Source: Dryomyza anilis (lineage: Eukaryota; Arthropoda; Insecta; Diptera; Dryomyzidae). From it: a stretch of 64,000 bases of DNA. Every line of letters starts with the position of its first letter. Position 1 is the first letter of the stretch. Of the stretch, positions 22,621-35,023 are shown piece by piece. The notes under the pieces are model-generated. The model did no database searches. It saw only the letters and a list, made by a program, of their open reading frames with translations, and was not told the DNA's origin. The stretch is taken from contig OX638131.1 in assembly GCA_951804985.1 (NCBI GenBank), positions 57,938,351 through 58,002,350 on the forward strand, written 5' to 3'. The translations under genes and the position numbers were made by a program.

Positions 22621-23510
22621 AGAATGACCAACAGCGCTGAATACTCAGAAGACGCATAGATAATCGTTGGGGACTTGGGACTTTAATGGGGACATGTGGA
22701 AGGAGCTCTGGGTGTTATAAAGAAGAAGAAGAAGTGAAGCAGAGGTCCAGCAGATTCAAATAAAGTAAAGAAAAACGAAGAAATGAAGCAGAGTGGCAGC
22801 ATATTTGAAGACGTAGAAGGATGCACTAGAAGCAAACTTGTTGTTATACCAAGCACAAGTAGATTGCAGTGATTGAATTTTAATCATAAAACTACAACTG
22901 CCAGAAACAAGATGCAGAAAACAATATTCAACATTGATCTTGAAAATATATATAAAAAGTCAAATTATTATGTCTTCCATCGCACATAGAGAAGAAGCGA
23001 TGCAGTAACGATTTTCTGATATCAACAATTCAGAAATCTATAATATTCTAAATAAAACGAGAGGAGCACCAAGATGTTCCGCAAACAAGTAGTGAAGCAG
23101 ATGCCCAGCGGTTTTCTGATATCAACAATTCAGAAATCTATAGGCTACATAAAGTGACATGAGCACCAAGATGTTTTGAAAATGTTTGACAAGATCGCAG
23201 AAAAGAACACTCATCTCGAACGAATCGTCAATCAAGTCAACGGGACCAAAACTCTCTTGACCGACTAAGAGTCCAGCGTATCTACATGACGACGTCTACT
23301 GGAGGTAACACCATTAGCAAATTCCACAAGAACCATCGAAGCCCAAAAGATCCAACACACTACATACAACGAAACATTGAAGATGAACAAAGCAAATCCG
23401 ACCCAACACACGGAAGAGCAAGAGGAGAAATCAGGTCCAACAGTAGAGCATACAAAAGTCACTCATGTAATTATTTACACCTCTCTAACCCAAATATAAA
23501 ATCAATATAA
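22621..23510. other. less AT-rich non-coding segment with a direct repeat
   Basis: Composition shifts to about 40% GC. An imperfect direct repeat lies at about 23,009-23,075 and 23,110-23,175, sharing the block ATTTTCTGATATCAACAATTCAGAAATCTATA and GAGCACCAAGATGTT. Short frames here show no domain that I recognise. In position this is where an env gene could once have been, but nothing env-like is visible. Confidence 0.4.
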
Positions 23511-23582
23511 TCATTTTAAAATACCAACTGCAATACCAAATGCAAAACACGTATAAGTAAAATAATTTGAACAAGTTTATCT

Positions 23583-24104
<522 letters not shown>

Positions 24105-24590
24105 TGTTGTGAATTAGCGCATACATTTTTTCTTTTCTTTATGGTTCTTCACTATTCATTCAGTTTTGGATGTTGCTGTACATATGTTGAGCGCATCATG
24201 TTTTTATATCATATTGTACTCATGTGGTACAGCAACATGTTCATAGCATTGTCCCAACGCTTCACGTTGGCAACAATGATAATAATTTGGCAAAGCGCTA
24301 AGCTTTGCGTAGAACACACCTCTTTCAAGTTAGCTTCCACAGTTAACAAAAGCTTGCGATAATTCGGCAAAGCGCTAAAGCTTTACGTAGATCACAACTC
24401 TTGCAATAGAAATTATCATTGCATGATTAGGGGGTTACGTTAAAATAGGCAGAGCAGCGTTTGCCAACAATTTTGATATTTCACAATTGGTGTCACAATT
24501 GGTGTCGGACTTTCTTCAAAAGTCACGTACGCCAAAATAGAGTGAAAGTGAAAACTCACTAGAACATAGTGAAAATAGAATTAAAGAAAA
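24105..24590 (+). repeat. LTR of element B, plus orientation, 3' truncated
   Basis: Begins TGTTGTGAATTAGCGC after the polypurine tract. Matches the inverted LTR at 13.2-14.2 kb up to the CACTAGAACATAGTGAAAATAGAATT motif, after which the two diverge. BEL/Pao gag-like sequence starts at about 24,590, so the LTR end (R/U5) is lost here. The inverted copy suggests a full length near 950 bp. Confidence 0.7.
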
Positions 24591-24880
24591 GCCTGCAACA
24601 ACATATGTTGCAACAGCAACCATCGCAGCAACAACTGTTACAGCACCCACAAATGTTACAACAGCAGCCATTGCCGGAGCAAATGTTCGAATACGAATAT
24701 TCTTTGCTCCACAACATAATGCGTCTGCGAGACTCGCTGAGAGGGCGTGCTAGAGAAACAGTGGAATCGTATCAGTTATTCTGGAAACTCTTGAGGAGTT
24801 TTTCGGCAGAATTGAGCAAATTAAACAAAGTATCAGAAGAAGTATTAAACTTTTTAAGAAAACCATCATAAAGAGAAATG
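24575..24880 (+). pseudogene. gag: BEL/Pao gag remnant
   Basis: A glutamine-rich stretch is followed by NIMRLRDSLRGRARETVES, then, one frame over, ILETLEEFFGRIEQI. The pairing of a 'LRxSLRGxARExV' segment with 'VxxTLExxFGRxExI' is typical of BEL/Pao Gag. A frameshift lies near 24,775. It is followed directly by RNase H sequence, so the rest of gag, protease and RT have been deleted. Confidence 0.65.
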
Positions 24881-25024
24881 TTGAGTTTAAATATATCGAT
24901 TTTCGATCCGTTCGGTTTTTTAAATAATTTTATGGTGTCAGCAAAAGTGTTAATGCAAAGTGTGTGGAAAATCGTAATTGAGTGAGATGACGTACTGCCC
25001 GACGAACATTATCGCCGTTGGAAA

Positions 25025-26850
25025 ATGATAATAGATGAACTGCCAAAAGTCGAACAGTTTCATGTTTCTCGATGTTACTTTGCAGAATTCGAGGTTGCAA
25101 AAGTAGATCTTCACGTTTTTGGGGACTCGAGCGAGGAAGCATATGCGGCTGTAGTGTACTGGAGTGCGGTAATAGCGGGTAAGGTACACGTTGTATTTGT
25201 AGCATCTAAATGTAGTAGTGCACCAACTCGGTTTCATTCTATACCGAAATTGGAGCTGCAAGCTACAGTAATGAGTGTGCGTTTGATGGTATCCATATCA
25301 GAATGCCACACCATATCTATAAATAAAATTTTCTTTTGGAGTGATTCTCATACGGTGATCAGATGGATAGGTTCCGATCATCGTAGCTACAAACAATATG
25401 TGGCGAACAGAGTGGCTGAAATTTTAGATAGCAGTGGAATCGACGACTGGAGATCGTGCCAGAGCAAGATTTCCATTGCGATACGAACCGACGGTGGAAA
25501 AATGGTCCTGAATTCTTGCAAAAAGAAGAACACGAGTGGCCAGACGAATCATGCATGAACAGCAGCATCGACATCAGCAGTGACGAGCTTCGTGCCAAAC
25601 ATACCTTGCTAGCGGCCCGACAGATATGCCAAATATTAATAGATTTTCAAAATATTACATACTCAAGCGCGCCACTGCATGGGTGCTGAGATTTGTGCAG
25701 AATTTATTACGAAAAATTCGTGGTGAATCTTTTATAATCGGCGAGCTTGGTGTCGATGAGTTGTTCGAGGCTGAGTTGCACATTTGTCGTTGGTCTCATT
25801 CACAGATGTACGCAGACGAGATTTCATGTCTTCGCAATACCAACCATGTCGCAGAGAGTAGCGATTTAAAGACTCTTAACCCGGTCATGGGGATGGTGTT
25901 TTACGAGTCAACGGCAGGATCGAAAGGGGAACATTTTTATCATTAGAGGCGCGACACCCAATTATTTTGCCCAAAAAGTATCCGCTTACACGCCTGATCG
26001 CAGAGAGCTATTACGTCAAGTTCAACCACATCAACGTTTCTACGCTGATAAGCGAGATTCGGCAATGCTTCTGGATTTGTTCTATTCGACGTTTACTGAA
26101 CAGTGTCCAGTCTATCTGCATGGTACGCAAGGTAAAGCGTGCGAAACCGGTGCTGCCGCAAATGGGACTTTGCCAGTGCCTTACAGCACGTGCTGTACAT
26201 CTGGAACTGGCAGCGGACTTATCGAGCGATTCGTGTATGATTTGTATACGTAATTTTGTCAACCGACGTGGGGTGCCAGTGCAGATCCGCAGCGACATTG
26301 ACACCAATTTCATCGGAATCGCCAAAGAGCTTCAAGGAGTTGACGACTTTTTGGATCACGATGACATCACAGCAAGCCTCGCACCACTGGGTATTAAATG
26401 GATATTTAATACCCCAGCTAATCCCAGCGAAGGTCGAGTTTGGGAGCGCCTCGGAGAATATAGTTAACTCCAGACCACTCACGCATTTGCCTGTCACAAC
26501 CCACGATCCAGATCCACTAACTCCTAATCATTTTCTTTTAGGGTGCACGAGTTCAACTCAAACCCCAGCGGAGTTAATGTGTTGCAGGAAACAGTGGCAG
26601 ATAGTAAAAAATCTAAAAAACGGAATGTGGAAACAGTGGATTCGCGAATATCTTCCAGACAGCTGACACGTAGAACGAAGTGGTGTTTGCCTTCTCAACC
26701 AATCAGTCCAGGACGTTTGGTATTTGTATGCGACGTAAATCTTGCCAGAAATCAGTGGAGTAGAGGTCGAGTGTTGAAGCTGCATTTTGGGACAGACGGA
26801 ATAGCCCGATCTGCTGATGTGAGCACTGCTTCGGGTGTTCTGAAATGACC
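25025..26850 (+). pseudogene. pol: BEL/Pao pol remnant (RNase H and integrase)
   Basis: RNase H: LHVFGDSSEEAYAAVVYW (about 25,107-25,160), IPKLELQATVMSVRLM and FWSDSHTVIRWIGSDHRSYKQYVANRVAEI (about 25,335-25,425). Integrase: zinc-finger-like part with EIRQCFWI (about 26,055), TARAVHLELA and RRGVPVQIRSD (about 26,180-26,300), and a C-terminal part with SRPLTHL...LTPNHFLLG (about 26,470-26,540). These are diagnostic of BEL/Pao, not gypsy. The usual SDNGTNF around the second catalytic aspartate reads SDIDTNF. Several frameshifts are visible (about 25,480, 25,690, 25,945, 26,440). Dead copy. Confidence 0.85.
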
Positions 26851-26890
26851 AGTTTCTAAATTGGCTATTTTGGATTTTTGATCCCTCACG

Positions 26891-27340
26891 GGGGTGGAGA
26901 TGTTGTTCAGAGCCAATAACCCGTGGCGAGTGTGACTTATGTTGAAGGTTATACAGATCATGGCTTTGCATCAGATGACGACACCATTCTACCGTAATGT
27001 GGAATGTTGTTTGAAAATAGCATGTGTCTCAACCAAAAAAAAATTGATTCTGTTCTCCGTGCCAAACCTAATGCAATTTTTGTTTTTGAGAATAATACAT
27101 TTTTTTAAAGCAAACAACTTACCCCGATCGGGATTGGCATATTATATGACTGTAGCATGTACAGGAATGCAGAAAAAAGTTTTTCTTTGCTTTTTACTTG
27201 AAATTAATTCGTCTTTACTTTAAATTTCAAACCAAACGATGTATAACTATATAAAATGAATCGAATCACATTTTGAAATAAATTATGAGTAAATTTATAC
27301 TCACATTAACTGGGTCAATAGACCAATTTGACCAATTAAC
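26891..27340 (+). repeat. polypurine tract and LTR of the BEL/Pao remnant (end not fixed)
   Basis: GGGGGTGGAGA ends at 26,900, and an LTR-type start TGTTGTTCAGAGCC follows at 26,901. No second LTR is available, so the 3' edge is a guess. No coding potential. Confidence 0.55.
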
Positions 27341-27712
27341 AATTTTTTTGTAAAATTAGTCAAATATATTTATTTTAGAAAATTATATTGAAATTTCAAT
27401 TCAATACATGCTATAGTTTGGTATCACGTTGCCAAAAAAATGTAGCTGATTAATAAAGATGTAATCGGACTAAAGCAACATTGCTATGCGACGAATTACA
27501 GCAAAAAGAACTAATGCGGTTGCAAAGCAAAGGAAGTGTCGCACACTTTAAATTAGATTTTTACATACCAATTTTGTTAACACTGCAGTGTAACACGCTT
27601 CACAAGTAGATGGCACTGATCTACACGGTTGAAAAACCTATATGGTGTAAAAAAATTAAAATGATAATAAAATTGCAATTCAAATCGCAACAACGCTACA
27701 AGCACCACCACA
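27341..27712 (-). other. possible 3' LTR of element D, unresolved
   Basis: On the minus strand a TGTGGTGGTGC start at 27,712 follows a polypurine tract, as expected for a 3' LTR of D. I could not match it by eye to the sequence upstream of the D primer site at 61.8 kb, so LTR identity is unproven. Confidence 0.35.
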
Positions 27713-27725
27713 TTTCCCCCCCGCC
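27713..27725 (-). promoter_or_regulatory. polypurine tract of element D
   Basis: The minus strand reads GGCGGGGGGGAAA immediately before a TG-start, about 100 bases after the integrase C-terminal module. This is the expected site of plus-strand DNA priming. Confidence 0.55.
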
Positions 27726-27814
27726 AAAATCAGATCTTGGGAGGTGAACGAATCACCTACAAGAGCTGAGGAAAAAAAACGCTTGTAGCGTATTCGAATG
27801 TAGAATCAAGGCTT

Positions 27815-30155
27815 ACTGCTTAATGTCCTTGCCGTGATATACACCAATCAGACGACCTTGCAAATCTTCAAGTTGGTAATAACAATTCCCTAACTTTTTT
27901 CTTACTCTTGATTTTATAAAAGTTGGAGCTAATTTTGCATTAAAGCCTTTTTCGAAACTGCTCTACTGGAAATTTCGGCGAAACACTTCTTGAAGTTCAG
28001 CCAATGAGTTATAAGTATTTTCATTTCGGTTTTGCTGTTTTTTCATCAACTCTGATGCCCTACTACTCATTTTTAAACAGCGAAGATTTAAATTGTGATC
28101 CATTGTCTGAAAGTATAGTTTCACACATTCAAGCGTTCCGAATGTGTGAAACAATTCTTCTTCAAGATACTTGACTATTACATCAGCAGTAAACTTTTTA
28201 ACTGGTTTTAGGTATGGAAATTTTGAATAATGGTCAAGGATGATAAAAATTCCTATATTTCCTGACCGCGTTCGAGGATACGGAGCCAAAAAGTCCACGT
28301 ATAACTTTTGGAAGAAACGCTGCGTAGCTGCAGTTTTACCCAAATGGTGGTCTCAACACATAATTAGGATGTTTAGTACTTTTACATTCTTCGCATGCGT
28401 TAACATATGTTTTTACGTCCGTTACTAAACCGTACCAGAAATAAAATCGTCTAATACGCTCTAAAGTTTTATTTATTCCACCGTGTGACGCTAGCTGACT
28501 GTCATGAGCTTTACGCAAGATATCTTTAGGAAACTCATCGCCCTCCGCATTTATTTGGACCAGTACACTTCCTATACCTGTTTTGCTTGCATCACAATGT
28601 ATGAAAAACGGTTGTGAAAAGTCAGGACTATGCAAAACAGGTGCTGAACTTAAGATAGTTTTTAAGTCTTCAAACGATTTTTCAGCTTTATCGTTCCACT
28701 GAAACTTTTTAGTATTTTTTAAAAGATCGGTAAGAGGTGAAGTCAAAGATGCATAATTTTGAATAAACTTTCGGTACCAACCAGTCATACCTAAAAATCG
28801 TCTTAGTTGCCTCAATGACCTTGGAATCGGAAAATCTACTACTGCCGAACTTTTTCGTTGTCGGTGCGAATAACTCAATTACCTATTATGTGCCCTAAGT
28901 AACGAACTTTTTTCATGCAAAATTTACTTTTTTCGAGATTGATTGTTAGCCCTGCAGATCGTAAATGCATAGCCACTTCACGTAATACGGAAATATGTTT
29001 ATCGAAACTATCTGATACAACGAGAAGATCGTCAAGATAAACGAATACTTCGGACCTCAGATGCGCGGGCACAACCTTATCCATGAGTCTGGACATTGAT
29101 TGTGGAGCATTGCAGAGACCAAATGGCATTACTCTGTAATGATACAGAGGCCTACCGGGAACTGTAAATGCCGTTTTGTCTCTAGATGCTACGTCCAACG
29201 GGATTTGCCAAAAGGCGTCTTTCAAGTCGATACTTGTTATATATTCCGCCTTTGGAAGTCTACTTAAAATCCCGTCTATATTGGGTAAGGGATAAGCATC
29301 TTTTACCGTGACCGAGTTCAGTTTACGACTATCTAAATATAATCTAATTTTTCCGGGTTTACGCACAAGTACTATTGGGGACGACCATGCACTTTCCGAT
29401 TCTTCAATTATACCTACCTCTTTATAAATTAACTTTTCTATAGCTGGTGATACTGGGAAATGGCGCTGTTTAATAGGTTTACTTTCACCAACATCTATTA
29501 AATGAGTTATTAATTTAGTTTTTCCCAGGCCCTCTTTGGCGAAAGATGGAAAATCTTTAATAACGTTTTTTAATTTTTGTTGATTAGTATCCGAAAGTTT
29601 CACCATAGAATCGTCTTTAAAATTTGCACAATTAATTTCGCTAATTAATTCTGACGGGAACAGATTGAATAAATTCCAGAAATCAATACCCAGGTAAAGA
29701 TTTTGGGCTAAGGAAGGAATGATAAAGATAGTTATTGGTTTTGTTTCATTTCGAAAAGATGTTTGCGTTTCAACACTGCCAAGAATATGTTGTGTTTTGC
29801 CATCAGCGGTACGAACGGACGCATTAAACTTTTTGTAGGGAATTTTAGAAGAAATAAATTCTTGAGCAACTGCTCCACCAATACAACTTATTGATGCTCC
29901 TGTGTCTAATAATTCTGAAATAGTTTTATCAAATAAAACTACGTCAGCATAAGGCCTTATGTCATTTGACTTTTCAAAAATTGATGATAAGAATTGTTTA
30001 CGATTTGATTTAATTTTCTTCCAAAATGACGAAATTCTAACACTAGATCGCGTTTTAACATTAACATGTTCCTGTGGCAAATCTCCGAAAATACGATCAC
30101 GTGCATTTTGATACTCCTCTAAATGTATATGTAATGGCTTTATGGGTCTCGTCAT
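27815..30155 (-). pseudogene. pol: pol of element D with internal deletions
   Basis: On the minus strand: protease DTGA (LLDTGASISCIG) near 29,900; RT boxes KDAFWQIPL, MPFGLCNAPQSM and YLDDLLV (about 29,230-29,010), open from 30,155 to 28,875; then a frameshift. RNase H begins (FFIHCDASKTGIGSVLVQIN) but at about 28,530 the frame jumps straight to the integrase zinc finger (HGGINKTLERI...CEECK), so most of RNase H and the linker are gone. The integrase core keeps the first D (LYVDFLAPY, about 28,295). A frameshift disrupts the second D box near 28,110, and the region with the catalytic E is deleted. A C-terminal module (GFNAKLAPTFIKSRV) lies near 27,945-27,900. The RT/RH style is mdg3/micropia-like; this lineage call is tentative. 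Confidence 0.85.
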
Positions 30156-30989
30156 TGAATTATTTTGTGCTAATACATTTGAATTACTGCTAGATAAAAT
30201 TTAAAATTTTACAGACGAAGCTACATTGTGCTCGTCTCCTAATTTTTGAATATCTTCTATTGGGGTGGTTTGAGTGCACCTTTCTGTGCACTCCCTTGCA
30301 AGTTTTTTTCCTCATTGCAGTTATTACAATTTGGCTTATATATGTTTGGCTTACCACAGCCGAAACAAAAAATTTTCCTATCTCCTAAACAATCTTGGTA
30401 ACGATGCCCTGATTTAGCACAATTCCAGCATGTTAGTGAAATTGCAGCAACGTCTTCCGAAAGATCCGGTTCCGAATTAATTTCGTTTTCAGAAAAAGCT
30501 AAATTTTCATTACTTATTTCAGCAATTTGTTTACGTGTTGAATTAGTTTTATAATTGTGATGGCGACGATTTATATCTTGCAAGAAAATTTCTCTTTTGC
30601 TACAAAGATCACGTAAATGTGATACAGAATAAATCTGCAAGTTTAATAATTCGTGTTGAATTTCATGCAGTAAATTGCGTCGCAAAATCTCAACCAGGGA
30701 ATTTTCTGCCAGGGGAGTAAGTAGCCTATCTGTTAAAACAAGAATTGATTCATAAAAGGAGTCGAAAGATTCATTCGTACGTTGCTTTCTATCTCGCAAC
30801 ATCTCTCTGAAATCGACATCGGTTCTTGTGTCCTTATACTGGCTTCGCATTGCCTCACACAATTCTATCCATCTAATTTCATTTACCGATTTGTGATAGC
30901 GCCAGAACCAATCTGATGCTTTCGAGTCAAATAAAATGCTCGCATTGTGGCACAAAAGCTCAAAATTTCCACCTAAAGTCTGATTCGTA

Positions 30990-31139
<150 letters not shown>

Positions 31140-31689
31140 TACTCTATATATAAAACTATCGACAGGTAAACCCTCAGATCCGCCTGTGAATTTTACCTTC
31201 CAGTTATATATTATATGTCCGACCTTTTCGGGGCGTAATGACAAATCACTATGTACTTGAGAAGGTGAAGGATGATGATTTACATATGCTCTGGAGATAT
31301 AATTGTCGGGTATTTGTTATGGTAAATTTCATAATTGTTCAACCGTTTGGTGTTGCACTGGCGGCAGAGTCAATTCGTGTCTACTAGGTGCTGTTGTGAG
31401 TAAGTTAATGTTTTGTGGGGGTGCATGTGCAGCATTCTGCAAATTGATACGCTGGAAACCAGCAGATATGTTACTTTCTATTAGTTGGGTTAGCTGCCTA
31501 CTCATCGCTGAAAGCATTTCGGCCTGCTGAGCGCCTACCGCAGCTGTAACAAGATTCCTAATTGTATGTCTCATTGGCGAGGATATCTGATTTTGTTCAC
31601 CACATGTCGTTGCTTCCGGGTTTGGAGTAGCTTGGTTATGTGTAACAGAAGGAGTCGCATTAGAAACTGGTGCTACATCAGCGTTTTGC

Positions 31690-31693
31690 CTTT
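31690..31693. other. left target-site duplication (CTTT) of the element C array
   Basis: CTTT directly precedes the first LTR and recurs directly after the third LTR at 60,938-60,941. Four bases is within the Ty3/gypsy range. Confidence 0.85.
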
Positions 31694-32188
31694 TGTTGTA
31701 AGTCAACATAGTGTGTTTTGGTAAGTCACCATACGTTGATATTATAAACGTATCGTGACCTACTTACGCGATGACTACTTCATGCAGTTATCGTTACGTT
31801 GCAGTAAAGTGCAACGTAGGACATATGTGTCATAGTCCAGCAAGCCAATGAACTAGCAACAGTATGAGCGAAGCTGGGTCAAACCAGCAGCAGCATGATT
31901 GGCTAAGGGCTTTATCCCTTACGGAAGCAAATAGTGAGTGGAATTTGCGCACGGCATTCTGCCGGAACATGTAGATTTGAAACATGCCTTCTTACAATAG
32001 TTAAGTTAAATTTTAAGTGAGTTGTGAAATAGAATTTAGAGGTGTAACAAGCCAAAAATATTGAGCTAAAAAGAGTTGAAATAAAGTCTAAGTTTAAATT
32101 AAAAGTATTCAAATATATATTATTTATTGGGAAATAATTAAAGTACTAAAGTAGGAGTAAGTATAATTCAACGTTGGAGATACTAACA
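31694..32188 (+). repeat. LTR 1 of element C
   Basis: 495 bp, TGTTGTAAG...TACTAACA, with TGTT/AACA inverted ends. It differs from LTR 2 at two sites (C at 31,730; T in AGTATTC near 32,108), both private to this LTR. Confidence 0.95.
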
Positions 32189-32191
32189 TTT

Positions 32192-32208
32192 TGGCGCAGC
32201 CGGTTACC
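32192..32208 (+). promoter_or_regulatory. primer-binding site, unit 1
   Basis: TGGCGCAGCCGGTTACC starts three bases after LTR 1. It resembles the tRNA-Ser-type primer sites of 17.6/297-like gypsy elements. The same site follows LTR 2 at 46,600 but is absent after LTR 3, which ends the array. Confidence 0.75.
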
Positions 32209-32858
32209 AAGAACCAGATAGAAGAAAAGAAGGAAGGAAGAGACATTTTTTTTTGTTTAAGTAAAGGAAGTTACAAAGGAATTTTAAGTGAGTATTTCTG
32301 AAAATTATAGAAGTTGTAGTAGAAATAGACCGAATTTAGAAACTTTTTTTTTTCTGTCACTCAAAATAATATTCATTTGTCATAATTGATTTTTAATGAA
32401 TAAATTTAAATTTAAATAAAAATTAAATAAAATTTGAAATACTCGGAACATTCATAATAATATTTTAATGGTAAATTTAAATAAAAATAAAATAAAATTC
32501 AGATTCAGTTAAAAATAAAGTAAAATTTAAAATAGTTAGAATATTCAAAAATAAACACTTTAATTGAAAATTCATTTTATTTTACATTCAAATAAAAATA
32601 AAATTTAAAATATTAAGAACATTCAATTAAAAATAAAGAAAAATTTAAAATAATTAGAACATTTAAAATAACATTGGAAATATTTAGAATATTTTTAATA
32701 TTTCTCTAACTAACATGGTCAAATTCATTTAAAATTTAACCTTTTAATGAACGAATTTGGAATTATAGAATTAAAATTTTTGTTTTTTAACATTGGGAAA
32801 CCAGGTGAACTGAGGAGAGTTCTAGGGGTTAAATAATATTTTTTTTTTTGAACATTAT
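32209..32858 (+). other. AT-rich untranslated leader, unit 1
   Basis: About 650 bases of AT-rich sequence with repeated AAATTTAAAAT-like words. No gene. It separates the primer site from gag; a splice donor for the env RNA would be expected here or early in gag but is not identified. Confidence 0.5.
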
Positions 32859-34774
32859 ATGGCGGAATTGGAACAGTCACAGTTAGCTTATAGGAATATA
32901 TTAGGGCAATTGGACAGATTTACGGAGAAATTGTGGGCTCAAATCAGCCTCGAAGTAAATAACAAAGAACATTTACAATTAATAAAAAATAAAGTAAATA
33001 GTACAAAGGTCTTTTCCGAAGTAGAAAGAGTAGATGTCGTGTTAGAAAAACTAATATATTTCTTGGAACACAAGAGTGAAAATAAAATAAAGGAGGTAGA
33101 AAACTGGAAAGGCGAGTTTGCAGCCTTAACGAAAAAAATAAACGATAAATTAGCAGAAAAACAGGAGTTGTTAGATCACGCCTGCGGTTTAGAGTCGGAA
33201 AACGAGAAATTAAGAGCTTTGTTAAAAGAAAAAGATATTTCTGATGACTCAGTAGCTAGAGTACTGCATCAACAACCTAGATTAGAATTTGAATCAGTCG
33301 AAGAGGCAACTAACAAAGTAAGAGAATTAGACTCAAAGATCAGATTTTTAGAGGCGGAGGTAAAATTAGCACAAGAAACTTCGTTATACCATAAAGAAGC
33401 TTTAAGAATAGAAGAAAATTTAGAAAACATAACAACAGATAGAACAATAATTGAAATGCCTACAGGCGATATTTCGAAATGCGTACGAAATCTGGTCCCG
33501 GTGTTCAAGGGCCGTACCTAAAACGGAGCTTCTTAGATTTATAGACGGTTGTAAGGCAGCGAACCTTAATATAAGTGAAGAAAATCAAGAAGAATTCATG
33601 ATATGCGTTAAACTGCGTCTTGATGGAGATGCATATGAATTAGTGAGGACTAAGAAAATCGATGATTTAGAATCCTTATTTGAATTGCTTAAAAACACAT
33701 ATTTAAAGGTAGCTACATTAGATTCCGTACAATACAACATAAGACAAGCATATCAAGGTGGAGGGGAAAGTTTGAGGGCATTTGCAAGACGATTAGAAGT
33801 ATTGCAGTCAAACGCAAACGACATAGCCGATACAATGTACAAAAAGAAGAACCTGCCAACGGACGTTTTTAACACAGAGCTAGTAAATTCAGTGCTCACT
33901 GTATTTAAAGTAGGAGTGAGTGACCCGACTGTAAAGATACTACTGTTGAGTAGCAGGGCGGATAATTTAAATGATTTATTAGATGAAGCATTAAGGGCAG
34001 AGGCTACAATACAGAGGGGGCCGAAACTACCGAAGGAACTGTATAGTTTGGAAAAAACACCGAGTGGAACTTCGAATAGTAAAAATAATCAAGAAAATGA
34101 TATTAGAATTTTAAGACAAGATAGGGGTAAAAATCAAAAAAATAGAAATAATGGGTATACAGGGGGTTCCATGAAAAAAGGGCCAGTCTGTTCTTTTTGC
34201 ACTAGACCAGGACACACAAGGGATGACTGTTATATCCGCAAAAATACATGAATCGAGTTGGCGATGCGGATTAAAAAGATTGGAAGGGTGCCAAGAGCAA
34301 CAACAAAATCAGCAATACAAAGGACTTCAAAATAACGGTTACCAACAGCCGCACCAACAAAATCAGCAATACAAAGAACTTCTAAATAACGGTTACCAAC
34401 AGCCGCAAAATCGTAATCAACAATACCAAGGCTTTCCGGACAACGAATATCAAAGTCAACAGAAACCAAATCAGCCATATCAAGGGGGTAATGGAGGTTT
34501 TCCCAATCATGGAAATAACAGTAATAATTATAATAATAATACTAATAATAATACTAATTATGGTAATGAAAATAATGGAAATAATAATCCTTTTAGAAAT
34601 AACCACAGTAATAACGATAAGCCTAATAGGCCTTACAGAAGTAATAGAGCATGTTATGGGTGCGGTCAAGTTGGCCATATGATAGCGGATTGCCACGCTA
34701 AGCAAAATTTTGGGCCAAACAGTGGTAACAATCACAATAAGGGAAACTACCAGGGGCCCAGTCAAGGCCAGTAA
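32859..34774 (+). pseudogene. gag: gag of element C, unit 1, split over three frames
   Basis: Frame 1 (32,859-33,521) is a long coiled-coil N-terminal region. Frame 2 (from about 33,510 to 34,251) is the capsid (FKVGVSDPTVKILLLSS) and a CCHC knuckle (CSFCTRPGHTRDDC, about 34,188-34,230). Frame 3 (to 34,774) is a Gln/Asn-rich tail ending in a second knuckle (CYGCGQVGHMIADC, about 34,650-34,693). The first break comes from loss of about 11 bases near 33,508 relative to the duplicate gag piece at 36.9 kb. Gag would form the particle and bind RNA; this copy makes only an N-terminal fragment. The same breaks occur in unit 2. Confidence 0.9.
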
Positions 34775-34786
34775 GCTGGGCCAGTA

Positions 34787-34940
34787 AAATGGACGAAAAT
34801 ATTGTTCATCAAACGTCGGGACTGACAGTTGATGAACAATATTTTCGCCCATTTTTTCTCCCTTCACCTTCTCCTTACAGACCAAACACGGTGGCTCAAC
34901 ATATGTATCAACGGTCACTCCCGACGTTTGATGAACAATA
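34787..34940. repeat. inverted duplication after gag, unit 1
   Basis: AAAATATTGTTCATCAA and its complement lie about 16 bases apart (arms about 25 bp with one mismatch, 34,791-34,857). The rest, to about 34,933, is an inverted copy of the pre-protease segment at about 37,000-37,090 that codes EPPCLVCKEKVKGEK. A strong hairpin is possible in the RNA. Confidence 0.8.
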
Positions 34941-34941
34941 T

Positions 34942-35023
34942 TTAACCAAGAAATATATATAAATAAATATATATATAAATAAATATATACATAAAAATAA
35001 ATACAATTTTTACTTACGGCCGA
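34942..35023 (-). repeat. second copy of the antisense gene's intron 1, unit 1
   Basis: About 80 AT-rich bases from ACCAAGAAATATATA to CAATTTTTACTTACGG, nearly the same as 42,963-43,035. On the minus strand the shared block starts at the CC|GTAAGT donor of the antisense gene and ends short of its acceptor. Confidence 0.7.

Noticed and set aside
23265..23510. Short overlapping frames near 23.3-23.5 kb as genes
   Set aside because: No recognisable domain, overlapping on both strands, no support from composition alone.
34382..34918. 178-codon minus-strand Ile/Val-rich frame, and its unit 2 twin at 48,789
   Set aside because: Complement of the Asn/Gln-rich gag tail plus the inverted segment; AAT repeats read as Ile.
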